A DNA stretch of 64,000 bases from Jeotgalibacillus proteolyticus (lineage in GTDB: Bacteria > Bacillota > Bacilli > Bacillales > Jeotgalibacillaceae): assembly GCF_002926065.1 (NCBI RefSeq), contig NZ_PREZ01000004.1, forward strand, positions 529,672-593,671, read 5' to 3'. Numbering within the stretch: position 1 is the first letter of the stretch; each line of letters opens with the position of its first letter. Below, in pieces: positions 27,452 through 35,793 of the stretch. The notes beneath the pieces are model-generated. The model saw only the letters and a program-made list of their open reading frames with translations. It ran no database searches and had not been told where the DNA came from. A program made the position numbers and the translations under genes.

Positions 27452-27481
27452 TTTTACTTATCCCTATCATATAAAGAACAA

Positions 27482-27515
27482 AAAGGACTTGGAATAAGTT
27501 CACTCCAAGTCCTTT
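27482..27515 (-). terminator. Terminator after the GH85 gene
   Basis: 12-bp perfect arms AAAGGACTTGGA / TCCAAGTCCTTT are followed on the minus strand by TTTTTGTTCTT. Confidence 0.9.
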
Positions 27516-27570
27516 AATAAACGCATGAAAACTTTAAAAATAACATTAAATACGGGACGCTTTCAAAACG

Positions 27571-30240
27571 TTAAAACCCATACACCTCAAACTCATACAT
27601 TCTCGTTGCCTGATCTCCGCCCTGCGTAGGCTGCTGAATGGATAAGCGGACGTACCTGGCCTGTGTTAATGGAATCGAGTGACTGCTGACCGCCTGTGTA
27701 TTATCTGTTACCTTCGTCACCTCCACCCACTCATCCAGGTCATTACTTACTTCAATGGTGTACATTCTCGTATTAAAGGCTGCCGGCTCTCCCCCCGCCT
27801 CTGCATGCTTCAAGACAAACTCTGAAAGCTGATAAGCCTCTCCCAGATCCACTATCATCCAGCTTGCTGAACCAATTGCACACCATTTACTATTTCCAGT
27901 AACAATCCCATCCAGTGCATAAGCGGGGCTTTCCGTTGCTGCACATTGTCCGCTGGCTGTAGCCTGTTTATTAAGGGCAACATTAGTGATATTTTTGGCA
28001 TCCTCTGAAATCGTAATGTATTGATCCTTTACCAGCACATCCTCACCTTCACTGTTACTCGCAACAAGCTTAACTGAGTAGGTGCCCTCATTTTCATAAG
28101 TGACAACCGGATTTTCCTCTTCGCTAACTGAGGGGCTTGCTCCTTCAAATGTCCATTGTACGCTTTCAGTGACCTCTGAAGACTGGTTAAAGAAGGTGAT
28201 CCCTTCCCCGGGAGCCGCGATCGTTTTACTTACACTGAATCCAGCCGTTGGAGCAGGATAGTCCGGCCAGTCAAACGAAGCCTCAGTCCCTTTTTTACTT
28301 CTCTCATGATTTTCATTTACCCAAACAATCTCTATCGTGCCAGTATCCTCTTTTCCATCCCTCTTTAATTGAGAAACGTAAAAGACATTGTTTGGAGTGG
28401 ATCCAAGAAATTCTTTTTTCCCTTTACCGAGATTACGATAAATTTCATACGTACCGTTTTGATTTTCATTGGCATCCCACCTCAACCGAATATCCGCATA
28501 AATCCCATCCTTAAACGACAAATCATCTATCACAAAATTTGATGGCTTTTCCGGCTTATCTTTTTTACTCTCTTTATTCGTTACCTTCAGCTCACCTATG
28601 TTTAATTGATAGTCTTCGATCACAGCATCACTTTCCGCATATAAAGAAATAGCGGCAATCGATTTTCCTTTAAATTTCTTTAGCTTTATTTCATCAGTTG
28701 CCCATTTCCCATTGCTTTTTTTCTTCACATCCAAAAACGTAAAATCATCAGGTGCATCATGAAAGCTGAGTCCAACCTTTAAATTCGATTTCTTTGATGG
28801 TGTCTTATACGTAATCGAAAGCTCTGTGTCCTTGTCCACAGGCAGATTTGTTTTATAAAGCTTTACATGGGTGGCATTCTTTTTCGAAAGCTCACCAAAG
28901 ATTTTCAAGGAGCTTCCTCCATAAAAAGCGTCTTCCCAATCAAAATCAACAGCAAGAGACTCCCCGTCGCTTTCAGTGATCCAGCGCCAGGTAGGCAGGA
29001 TATCCTGCAGGCTTCGGTTGTTCCAGCTTTTATCAGACTTTACTGTGCCGTCTATTGAGAAAAACTCTCCACTTCCCGTAGTAAAGTGAGTCACAAACGG
29101 AAGTGTATCAATCGCGGTTTTTTCATTAAAATAGTGGGCCATCCCTTTCCAGTTATCAGGGTTTTCGCTTGTGTTAGAAGGGTCTTTTGCTTCCCCGACC
29201 CAAAATTCATGCTCCCGATTATAAAAATCCTGCATAGTATCAGTGGATTTAAACGCCCAATCCGGACGATAAATTCCTAATGATGCATAAGGCGCTTCGC
29301 CATTTGGAAACAAATTATCCCACTCAACATAGGTCTCTGTTCCATTGGCCTCCACATCTATTCCTGCATAAAGGTCATACGGGTTTCTTCCTAATTCTAA
29401 CGCCTTGTCATACGAGCTTTTTTGGCTGGCATTCCACCACCAGAAATTCAAAAACATGCTGTCAGAAACAGTTTCATTTCCTTCCTGGAAAAACATCGTA
29501 TTTTGATCGGTTAAATAGTTTTGCCATTTAATACTGCCATCTTTAATCATGGAATCATACCACATGATTTCCATATCCTCTGGTTTATTTTCCTGTAAGT
29601 AAACCAGGAAATCCTGCATTTTTTGTGCAGTTTCATGAGTTCCGCCTTCTGTTTCCTGATTGATAAACCATCCATCAAATCCGTAGTATTCTGCAACTTC
29701 TAAAAGCTTGTCTGCAGCCGGGAATGATCCATCTTCCTCCTGAGCAAGCATCTGGTCCACCCACTCGTCCTTCCCGCCATATACTTTCGGAGGAAAAAAT
29801 ACATTTCCTAAAATGGACACTCCATTTTTATGTGATGCATCAATGACATCCCCGCTTGGAGGAGTAATGATCCCTTCTCCCGCAGAGCCTGCCCAATACA
29901 CCATCAAGTCCACGTACTGCCAGTAGCTGAAGGTATTAGCAAAAAATTCTCGATCCCCCTGTGAAGGAACACCACTCGTATTCGGGTTCAAAGCTGATAA
30001 TGCGACCAATCTGGCATCATCCTGCTGCGTTTCATTGGTTGAATAATGCACATCTCTCGTGGCAAGAGGAATTGTACTTCGATTAAACGCTGCATCCGGA
30101 TCATTTTCCGGACTCCAATCCAAAAGCCCTTCCGGATACCAATAGGAAGACTCCGGCTGACTCGCTAACGCCTGGCTTTGAAATCCAACCAAGAAAAATG
30201 CGAGAAATCCCATTACAATAAAATGTTTTACTTTCACCAT
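27571..30240 (-). CDS. Secreted GH85 endo-beta-N-acetylglucosaminidase with PKD and F5/8C domains
   Basis: 889 residues from ATG 30240 (AGGAG 5 nt ahead). A signal peptide ends near ALASQ (about residue 27). The GH85 domain runs to about 450, with FDGWFINQE giving the catalytic Asn/Glu pair (about N194 and E196). A jelly-roll region and a fibronectin-like stretch follow, then a PKD domain (about 665-745: SVQWTFEGASPSV) and a C-terminal F5/8 type C (discoidin) domain (NVALNKQATASG to MYEFEVYGF). No LPXTG motif, so it is released or held by carbohydrate binding. ENGases cut the GlcNAc-GlcNAc core of N-glycans on glycoproteins. It is monocistronic, with a cre box and a palindrome upstream. Confidence 0.93.
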   Translation of the reverse strand: MVKVKHFIVMGFLAFFLVGFQSQALASQPESSYWYPEGLLDWSPENDPDAAFNRSTIPLATRDVHYSTNETQQDDARLVALSALNPNTSGVPSQGDREFFANTFSYWQYVDLMVYWAGSAGEGIITPPSGDVIDASHKNGVSILGNVFFPPKVYGGKDEWVDQMLAQEEDGSFPAADKLLEVAEYYGFDGWFINQETEGGTHETAQKMQDFLVYLQENKPEDMEIMWYDSMIKDGSIKWQNYLTDQNTMFFQEGNETVSDSMFLNFWWWNASQKSSYDKALELGRNPYDLYAGIDVEANGTETYVEWDNLFPNGEAPYASLGIYRPDWAFKSTDTMQDFYNREHEFWVGEAKDPSNTSENPDNWKGMAHYFNEKTAIDTLPFVTHFTTGSGEFFSIDGTVKSDKSWNNRSLQDILPTWRWITESDGESLAVDFDWEDAFYGGSSLKIFGELSKKNATHVKLYKTNLPVDKDTELSITYKTPSKKSNLKVGLSFHDAPDDFTFLDVKKKSNGKWATDEIKLKKFKGKSIAAISLYAESDAVIEDYQLNIGELKVTNKESKKDKPEKPSNFVIDDLSFKDGIYADIRLRWDANENQNGTYEIYRNLGKGKKEFLGSTPNNVFYVSQLKRDGKEDTGTIEIVWVNENHERSKKGTEASFDWPDYPAPTAGFSVSKTIAAPGEGITFFNQSSEVTESVQWTFEGASPSVSEEENPVVTYENEGTYSVKLVASNSEGEDVLVKDQYITISEDAKNITNVALNKQATASGQCAATESPAYALDGIVTGNSKWCAIGSASWMIVDLGEAYQLSEFVLKHAEAGGEPAAFNTRMYTIEVSNDLDEWVEVTKVTDNTQAVSSHSIPLTQARYVRLSIQQPTQGGDQATRMYEFEVYGF

Positions 30241-30332
30241 TTTCACTCCTCTATGTTTTAGTAGTTTTCAGACTAGCTTTTCGTACTGCTTCACCACCGT
30301 TCCTATTAATTGACGAATGACAGCCTTCTAAA

Positions 30333-30346
30333 ATAAAGCGCTTTCA
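30333..30346. promoter_or_regulatory. cre-like box before the GH85 gene
   Basis: On the minus strand TGAAAGCGCTTTAT matches the CcpA consensus at 12 of 14 positions, about 93 bases before the GH85 start. Confidence 0.5.
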
Positions 30347-30464
30347 TTTTTAAACAATCCTATGGATTTGTCATTGTCTGTTAATTGGATAAAACATAGT
30401 AGAGGAAACTAATGATGTCAATCGTTCCCAGCGTAATGGTAAGCTTTTTTCACTTAAACTATAG

Positions 30465-30488
30465 TTTGTTCATCTATAAGTGAACAAA
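30465..30488. promoter_or_regulatory. Perfect inverted repeat, candidate operator
   Basis: TTTGTTCA and TGAACAAA are 8-bp perfect arms 8 bases apart. A second inverted pair TTCACTTA/TAAGTGAA (30449-30456, 30477-30484) overlaps it. It lies between the GH85 gene and the divergent coiled-coil gene, in a 436-base gap otherwise holding only the cre box. Confidence 0.45.
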
Positions 30489-30676
30489 ATTTCTTATCAA
30501 AAGCAACATCATCAAGTTTTTCGAGGAGTCACACTTATAAACCAATATGTTGTTTAATTACTATTTTTTGTATACTATATGATCATTTTGTTATATAATA
30601 TTTTTACTCGTTACCTATTACTTTATTCGTATAGTAATAATTAATAAGTAAACTATTTTACTAGTTGGAGGACATC

Positions 30677-31408
30677 ATGAAAAAATATTTACAAAGCGAA
30701 AAAGCAATTATCGTTTATTTGGCTATTGTCTCTCTGGGTCTGCTTTTTTACTCTTCCTCTGCATCGGAAGCGGCTTCTAAAAGTGAAACCTCAATTGTTT
30801 CTCTGGAAAAAGAAATAAAAGAGAAACAAAAAGAAATAAGCAGCCTTAGTGAAGAAAATGAGCTGCTGAAAGAAAAAGTCGAGCAAGCTAAACCTTGGTT
30901 TGATTTAAGTGAAAAAGAACAGCAGAAAAAAATTGATGAACAAAAAGCTGCTGAAGAAAAAGAAAAACAGAAAAAGGCTGAAGAAGAAGCCGCTAAAAAA
31001 GCTAAAGAAGAAGAGGAAGCTAGAATAGCTGCTGAAAAGAAAGCTGCTGAGGAAGCTGAAGCTCAGAGAAAAGCTGAAGAAGAAGAAAGAATAGGATACG
31101 ATACTGGTATAACCTATGACCAACTAGCTAGAACCCCTGATGATTACAGTGCCTCAAAGGTCAAATTTTCTGGTCAAGTAGTACAAGTTATTGAAGGCGA
31201 TGGTATTACTCAAATCAGATTCGCAGTTAATGAAAACTATGACAATATCCTTTTAGGAGAATTTGATTCTTCCATTACTGACTCCAGAATTCTTGAAGAT
31301 GATGTGATAACCATAATGGGGCTTTCTGATGGTTTGATTACTTATGAATCAACAATGGGTGGAGACATTACAATTCCAAGTGTATTGATTCTTAAGATTG
31401 AGCAATAA
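30677..31408 (+). CDS. Membrane-anchored coiled-coil protein with C-terminal OB-like domain
   Basis: 243 residues from ATG 30677, with GGAGG 5 nt ahead. A single hydrophobic N-terminal segment (residues 9-28) is followed by a long Lys/Glu/Ala-rich coiled coil (about 35-140) and a compact domain (about 145-243) starting ITYDQLARTPDDYSASKVKF and ending in TIPSVLILKIE. Similar proteins in bacilli and phages are called 'toxin regulator', but the name rests on little. The C-terminal domain looks like an OB-type beta barrel. It would be anchored outside the membrane or released. Monocistronic. Confidence 0.75.
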   Translation: MKKYLQSEKAIIVYLAIVSLGLLFYSSSASEAASKSETSIVSLEKEIKEKQKEISSLSEENELLKEKVEQAKPWFDLSEKEQQKKIDEQKAAEEKEKQKKAEEEAAKKAKEEEEARIAAEKKAAEEAEAQRKAEEEERIGYDTGITYDQLARTPDDYSASKVKFSGQVVQVIEGDGITQIRFAVNENYDNILLGEFDSSITDSRILEDDVITIMGLSDGLITYESTMGGDITIPSVLILKIEQ

Positions 31409-31420
31409 TGATTTTTCTTT

Positions 31421-31446
31421 AACCACACGAGCGTATTCGTGTGGTT
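31421..31446 (+). terminator. Terminator after the coiled-coil gene
   Basis: 10-bp arms AACCACACGA / TCGTGTGGTT with a 6-base loop, then TTTTC. Confidence 0.85.
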
Positions 31447-31473
31447 TTTCATATTTATAAACGGATATTCAAT

Positions 31474-31525
31474 CCAGAACTAATAAATAGAAACCCTCCC
31501 CCAAAAATGCTAAAATACTTAATCC
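31474..31525 (+). repeat. Upstream element, copy 1
   Basis: A stretch reading CCAGAAC...AAATAGAAACCCTC and then AATGCTAAAATACT recurs, slightly changed, at 34368-34420 before the sulfurtransferase gene. It may be a shared promoter region (TAAAAT as a -10) or a small dispersed repeat. Confidence 0.45.
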
Positions 31526-31747
31526 TAATAGGGTCACCGTGACGTATCTAAAGGAGATCTAATTTCACCAGACTCGATTTCACATACTAAATTTGTTCTC
31601 TGTTTTAATTCTTTTTACTTTATCCAATAGTTCATGACTGAATTGGGGATGACTTTATCCCCTCTCGTTTTCTTTTTGTAACGACTAACAGCATTTTAAT
31701 CATTACGTTATAAGTTGTATACTAGTAAGGAAAGGATGTGGTTCATT

Positions 31748-32776
31748 ATGGCTACAATGAAGGCGGTAGGACTAACCCGGTACCTTCCAATTGAAAATCC
31801 AGAAAGCTTAGTAGATGTAGTTGTGGAGAAACCAAGAGCGGCTGGTCGTGACATTTTGGTTAAAGTTATCGCCATATCGGTCAATCCGGTTGACACTAAG
31901 GTACGTGCTCCTAAAGACAGCGTTGAAGAAGCTCCTAAAATTTTAGGGTGGGATGTTGCAGGTATTGTTGAAGAGTCGGGACCGGACTGCTCGTTGTTCC
32001 GTCCGGGGGATGAAGTTTTTTATGCGGGCAGCATTGCACGACAAGGTGGAAATAGTGAATACCATCTGGTTGATGAACGGATTGTAGGGCGCAAGCCAGC
32101 TTCCTTGAATTTCGCGGAAGCGGCAGCTCTTCCTTTAACCTCTATTACAGCTTGGGAAGCATTATTTACCCGAATGTCGATTTCTAAAGATTCAGGCGCC
32201 AATCAAGAAAAATCCTTGCTGATCATCGGGGCAGCTGGAGGGGTAGGGTCGATTGCCATCCAGCTTGCAAAACAGGCGGGGCTCAATGTAATCGGGACGG
32301 CTTCCCGTTCGGAAACCGTCGATTGGGTTAAATCAATGGGCGCAGACTATACCATTAATCACCATGAGCCGCTCCTTCCGCAGCTTGAAGCAATTGGGTT
32401 TTCAAGCGTTCCGTATATTTTCTGCCTGAATGCTTTGGAAAAACACTGGGCCGGTATCAGTGAAGCCATCTCTCCCCAAGGAGTCGTTTGCGCAATTGAT
32501 GACCCTGACTCTCCGCTTAACCTCAAATTGCTTAAGCAAAAAAGCGCCACTTTCGTGTGGGAGTTTATGTTTACGCGTTCGCTTTATGAAACGGATGATA
32601 TGATCGAGCAGCACTTACTGCTCAATCAGATAGCTGATGCTGTGGATCATCAAAAATTGAAGACAACGCTCGCCGAAGTACTAGGACCGATCTCAGCAGA
32701 AAATCTTCGCCAAGCTCACAAGCTATTGGAGAGCAATAGGACGATTGGCAAGGTTGTGCTAGAGAATTTTGTTTAA
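31748..32776 (+). CDS. Zinc-type alcohol dehydrogenase-like/quinone reductase family (MDR) protein
   Basis: 342 residues of the medium-chain dehydrogenase/reductase superfamily. KVIAISVNPVDTKVR (about 45-60) and the NADPH loop GAAGGVGSIAIQLAKQAG (about 160) are clear. The catalytic-zinc cysteine and structural-zinc cysteine cluster are not present, so it should be a zinc-free quinone/enone reductase despite the usual name. The start is set at 31748 (MATMKAVGLTRYLPI), as relatives begin here; a GGAAAGGATG site is a little distant. Stands alone and ends in a terminator. Probable role: reducing reactive carbonyls or quinones. Confidence 0.85.
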   Translation: MATMKAVGLTRYLPIENPESLVDVVVEKPRAAGRDILVKVIAISVNPVDTKVRAPKDSVEEAPKILGWDVAGIVEESGPDCSLFRPGDEVFYAGSIARQGGNSEYHLVDERIVGRKPASLNFAEAAALPLTSITAWEALFTRMSISKDSGANQEKSLLIIGAAGGVGSIAIQLAKQAGLNVIGTASRSETVDWVKSMGADYTINHHEPLLPQLEAIGFSSVPYIFCLNALEKHWAGISEAISPQGVVCAIDDPDSPLNLKLLKQKSATFVWEFMFTRSLYETDDMIEQHLLLNQIADAVDHQKLKTTLAEVLGPISAENLRQAHKLLESNRTIGKVVLENFV

Positions 32777-32853
32777 GCACCTTTTCTCGGAAAGCACCTA
32801 ATAGAATTTTCTTGCCCAATAAGCAGGTGATACGTTTATTCGCAAGAAGAAAT

Positions 32854-32892
32854 AAATTAGAGCCGGCTGCTGTTTGTAGTCGGCTCTAATTT
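32854..32892 (+). terminator. Terminator after the MDR gene
   Basis: 12-bp perfect arms AAATTAGAGCCG / CGGCTCTAATTT. The stretch 32893-33390 after it holds only short broken frames and no recognisable gene. Confidence 0.85.
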
Positions 32893-33396
32893 TGCAATAA
32901 GAAAATTATGAAACAATTTATGAAACAGTTCGATATTCCAACATTTTCAGTCTTCCGTGGAACAATTTCTAAAAAACGGCTCTGTTCTCGTCGTTTTTGA
33001 AAAGCCGCTTTCGTTTTCCTCCGGATTGCTCGACATCGCTGCCCAAGTTACCAAAAAGGGATTAAATATCTTCACCTGTTAATAGGAAATATTTATAGCA
33101 TAGCACCACCTAATCTAAACTTACTAATCGCAGGAATAGTATTCAAGCTCTTAAATGTTATTTTGTCTCTTTCAATTTACTATTTTCATCACGTAACTTT
33201 TAACTGTATTACCTCCACAAACCGTTCCTTTCCGTCATACCACTTTAGGATAATACAATGGAGAGCAAGAAAAGAAGCGGAATTTTACCCGCTCCATTCA
33301 TGGATGTACGAATCCCTATGATGACGGGATCGAGTGTATATTTAAAGCGTTTAATGCATATCATGTTTCGATTCAGTCGAGAGGGAGAGGACGCAG

Positions 33397-33843
33397 ATGT
33401 TGAAAATCACTCTGGAGGTCGCCAAGGTTTTGATTCAAGCAGCAGAAGTCCGGGCAAGGGAACTCGGGATTGCGGAAGTGATCGCCATCGTAGACGATGG
33501 CGGGAATTTCGTTGCTTCTCACCGAATGGACAATGCCTGGCTGGCCAGTATCGACATCGCCCATAATAAGGCATGGACGGCGGTCGCGCTAAATATGCCC
33601 ACGGAGAGCCTTGCTCAATTGGCGGTCCCAAGCGGCGAGCTGTACGGGATCAATACGACCAACCACGGACGTGTGGTCGTGTTCGGAGGGGGGATTCCGT
33701 TATCGTTCGAAGGGAGAGTCGTAGGGGCGGTCGGCGCAAGCGGCAGTACGGTCGCAAACGATATTGAGGTTGCGAAAGCGGCGGTGCGGGCTTTCGAAAC
33801 CTATCCGAAGGTGCGGATCGGGTCTTCCGTGAGCTTGCTATAA
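33397..33843 (+). CDS. DUF336 (GlcG/HbpS-like) protein
   Basis: 148 residues matching the GlcG/HbpS family: ITLEVAKVLIQAAEVRARELG at the start, VAIVDDGGNF-like IAIVDDGG, AHNKAWTAVALNM, and GGIPLSFEGRVVGAVGASG near the end. Relatives bind haem or cobalamin or sit in diol/glycolate operons; the true function is mostly unknown. Base composition is clearly richer in G+C than the surroundings, and a relic of an alcohol dehydrogenase lies just after it in the opposite sense. Both point to an acquired segment that is partly decayed. GGGAGAGG precedes ATG. Confidence 0.8.
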   Translation: MLKITLEVAKVLIQAAEVRARELGIAEVIAIVDDGGNFVASHRMDNAWLASIDIAHNKAWTAVALNMPTESLAQLAVPSGELYGINTTNHGRVVVFGGGIPLSFEGRVVGAVGASGSTVANDIEVAKAAVRAFETYPKVRIGSSVSLL

Positions 33844-33888
33844 CGATACTGGGTTCCTCCAATATTGGACGAAACGGCTAAACACATA

Positions 33889-33927
33889 GGGCTGTCCCTC
33901 AGGGTACGAGCCCTCGTGGCACAGCCC
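33889..33927. terminator. Hairpin between the DUF336 gene and the dehydrogenase relic
   Basis: GGGCTGT and ACAGCCC with further paired bases inside form a strong stem. The T-run is weak, so efficiency is uncertain. Confidence 0.55.
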
Positions 33928-33945
33928 CTCTTCTCATGCGATCAT

Positions 33946-34095
33946 TTAAGGCTTCAGGACGAATCTAATACATTTGTCCGCATGGTTGTAAAAGGTGTTG
34001 TACGCGTCATGCGTCTGATCGAGCCGTACTTTATGCGTGATGATCTCAGTCGAATCGAACTCGACTGCCATAATTTTTGATACAGCTTTCCAAAA
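33946..34095 (-). pseudogene. 3' relic of a zinc-dependent alcohol dehydrogenase gene
   Basis: The minus frame reads FWKAVSKIMAVEFDSTEIIT and continues with HKVRLDQTHDAYNTFYNHAD and KCIRFVLKP before TAA. This is the typical C-terminus of zinc alcohol/formaldehyde dehydrogenases (FDPTEIITHxLPLDQAxxAY...VVLKP). Only about 50 codons remain and a TAG closes the frame upstream at 34118. The region 34120-34464 beyond it has no gene. Confidence 0.65.
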
Positions 34096-34367
34096 CTGCC
34101 TATTCCTAAAGGCTGGCTAAAAGAAATTTCTTTCTGTTTTATAGCCAGCCTTTTTGCTTTACTACCCTGTCAACATCCTTTCACAGTGCTAGTCAATTAA
34201 AAACTGGATTAAATAGATTAAATGAATACAATGTTTTGATTCTTATATTCCTTTAAAAAACCTCATTTACTTGTGCAGCTGTTCAATCTATCAAATTCAT
34301 TACTTTTTTAAGCAATAAGTCCTGAAAAATAGTAATTAAAATGCTTACCAGTTTATCAATAGTAAAA

Positions 34368-34420
34368 CCAGAATCAGACTAAAAAATAGAACCCCCTCAC
34401 CCAAAATGTTAAAATACTAA
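34368..34420 (+). repeat. Upstream element, copy 2
   Basis: CCAGAATC...AAATAGAACCCCCTC followed by AATGTTAAAATACT, matching the copy at 31474-31525. It ends 45 bases before the sulfurtransferase start. Confidence 0.45.
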
Positions 34421-34464
34421 CCAAGATAAATGAAATTAAACACTATCTGAAAAGAGGGATTTTA

Positions 34465-35328
34465 ATGGAACGTATACCGTTATTTGTTTCAACTGATTGG
34501 CTGGCTGAGCATCTGAACGATCCAAACATCCGTATTGTAGATGCGACAACCTACCTTAAGCCTACTGAAAGTGGAGTGGACTTATGGTCAGGGGAAGAAA
34601 CGTATAAGAAGAATCATATTCCTTCCGCGGTCTTTGCTGATTTGCTGAATGATTTCTCTGATCCGGCTTCTACTTTACGCTTTACCGTCCCGCCAAGAGA
34701 GCAGTTCATTGAAAAAATTGAATCGATTGGAATTGGGGATGAAGGCACGCATGTCGTGATTTATGATCAGGGCTATGCAACCGTTGGATCCGAAGCCATT
34801 GCATCCGACTGGGCCTCCCGCTTTGCGTGGCAGCTTCTATATGAAGGATTTGATTATGTATCCATTCTTGACGGCGGCTTTGCTAAATGGCAGGACGAAG
34901 GACGGGAAAATGCATCAGGTGTGGAAACCTATCCACGCTCCTCGTTTACAGGAACGCGGCGCAATGATCTTTTCGTTTCTAAAGAAGAAGTTCAGGAAGC
35001 AATAAATGATGAAAATGTGATTCTTGTAAACAGCCTGTCCCAGCAGGATTTCGAAAATGGCAGAATTCCTGGGAGCTGCAACATTCCTTTTGTTGATCAC
35101 TCTGATCGAGCGTCGAAGGCTCTTCATTCAGATGAACAGCTAAAAGAAACCTTTGAAAAAGCAAACCTCCTTAACACAGATAAGAAAGTGATCACGTATT
35201 GTGGCGGAGGAATTGCTGCTACGTGGAATGCTTTGCTGCTCCGAAAACTTGGTCAAACGAATGTAGCGGTTTATGATGGGTCTATGTCTGAGTGGATGGC
35301 TGATAAAGAACTGCCGATTGAAAGATGA
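34465..35328 (+). CDS. Two-domain rhodanese-type sulfurtransferase
   Basis: 287 residues with two rhodanese domains. The first (1-140) is inactive, with DQGYATVGSEA in place of the Cys loop. The second (150-287) holds the catalytic Cys in ITYCGGGIAATWNALLLRKLG. It fits thiosulfate/3-mercaptopyruvate sulfurtransferases, which move a sulfane sulfur to cyanide or thiols. CGGGI differs from the CxxGxxA loops that tell TST from MST, so the donor is open. ATG 34465 follows AAGAGGG. Cytoplasmic, monocistronic. Confidence 0.9.
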   Translation: MERIPLFVSTDWLAEHLNDPNIRIVDATTYLKPTESGVDLWSGEETYKKNHIPSAVFADLLNDFSDPASTLRFTVPPREQFIEKIESIGIGDEGTHVVIYDQGYATVGSEAIASDWASRFAWQLLYEGFDYVSILDGGFAKWQDEGRENASGVETYPRSSFTGTRRNDLFVSKEEVQEAINDENVILVNSLSQQDFENGRIPGSCNIPFVDHSDRASKALHSDEQLKETFEKANLLNTDKKVITYCGGGIAATWNALLLRKLGQTNVAVYDGSMSEWMADKELPIER

Positions 35329-35334
35329 CATATA

Positions 35335-35382
35335 GAAAAAAGCAAAAATCCTCAATCGTTAAAGAGGATTTTTGCTTTTTTC
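35335..35382 (+). terminator. Terminator after the sulfurtransferase gene
   Basis: A 19-bp perfect stem (GAAAAAAGCAAAAATCCTC and its complement) with a 10-base loop; strong in both directions. The following 410 bases to 35793 contain no supportable gene. Confidence 0.9.
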
Positions 35383-35793
35383 TGTATAGATTTGCATTAA
35401 GTTTTAGTAAACCAATTACTTAAATTTCTCACCAAAAATGAATTATAACAGATCGATTTACCCAGGTCAGTATCCTAATTACACATCAATACGTCCCCAA
35501 TCTTAACGAATATATCCTTTTACCCATAACAAAGGTCTACTGCCTCAGCTTCCATCCTTTCACACCTTCTCGCTCATTTACATATTCTTAACTTGTTATA
35601 GAATTTAACCATAGCCTATCATTACAGATAGAAGCTCTTCTCTGCTTTTCCCCTTATTAAATACTATCTTTTTCTAACGATCATCATTGCTAGTAACCGC
35701 CTGAAAGCATAATTCTCATAGGGATATTAACATCCTGTTCATCAACCTTGAACCTGGATGTCAATATATAAAATTACATACAGGAGGCTTTAC

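Noticed and set aside
30905..31123. Minus-strand frame rich in Phe and Ser opposite the coiled-coil gene
   Set aside because: It is the mirror of Lys/Glu/Ala codons of the real gene and has no start signal.
32900..33250. Possible gene in the gap after the MDR reductase
   Set aside because: All frames are short and broken, with no recognisable protein.
33258..33566. Plus frame of 102 codons overlapping the start of the DUF336 gene
   Set aside because: The DUF336 frame is clearly the coding one; the other is a chance frame in GC-rich sequence.
35438..35506. 23-codon plus frame MNYNRSIYPGQYPNYTSIRPQS
   Set aside because: No ribosome site and too short; it may be a coat-protein-like remnant but this cannot be supported.
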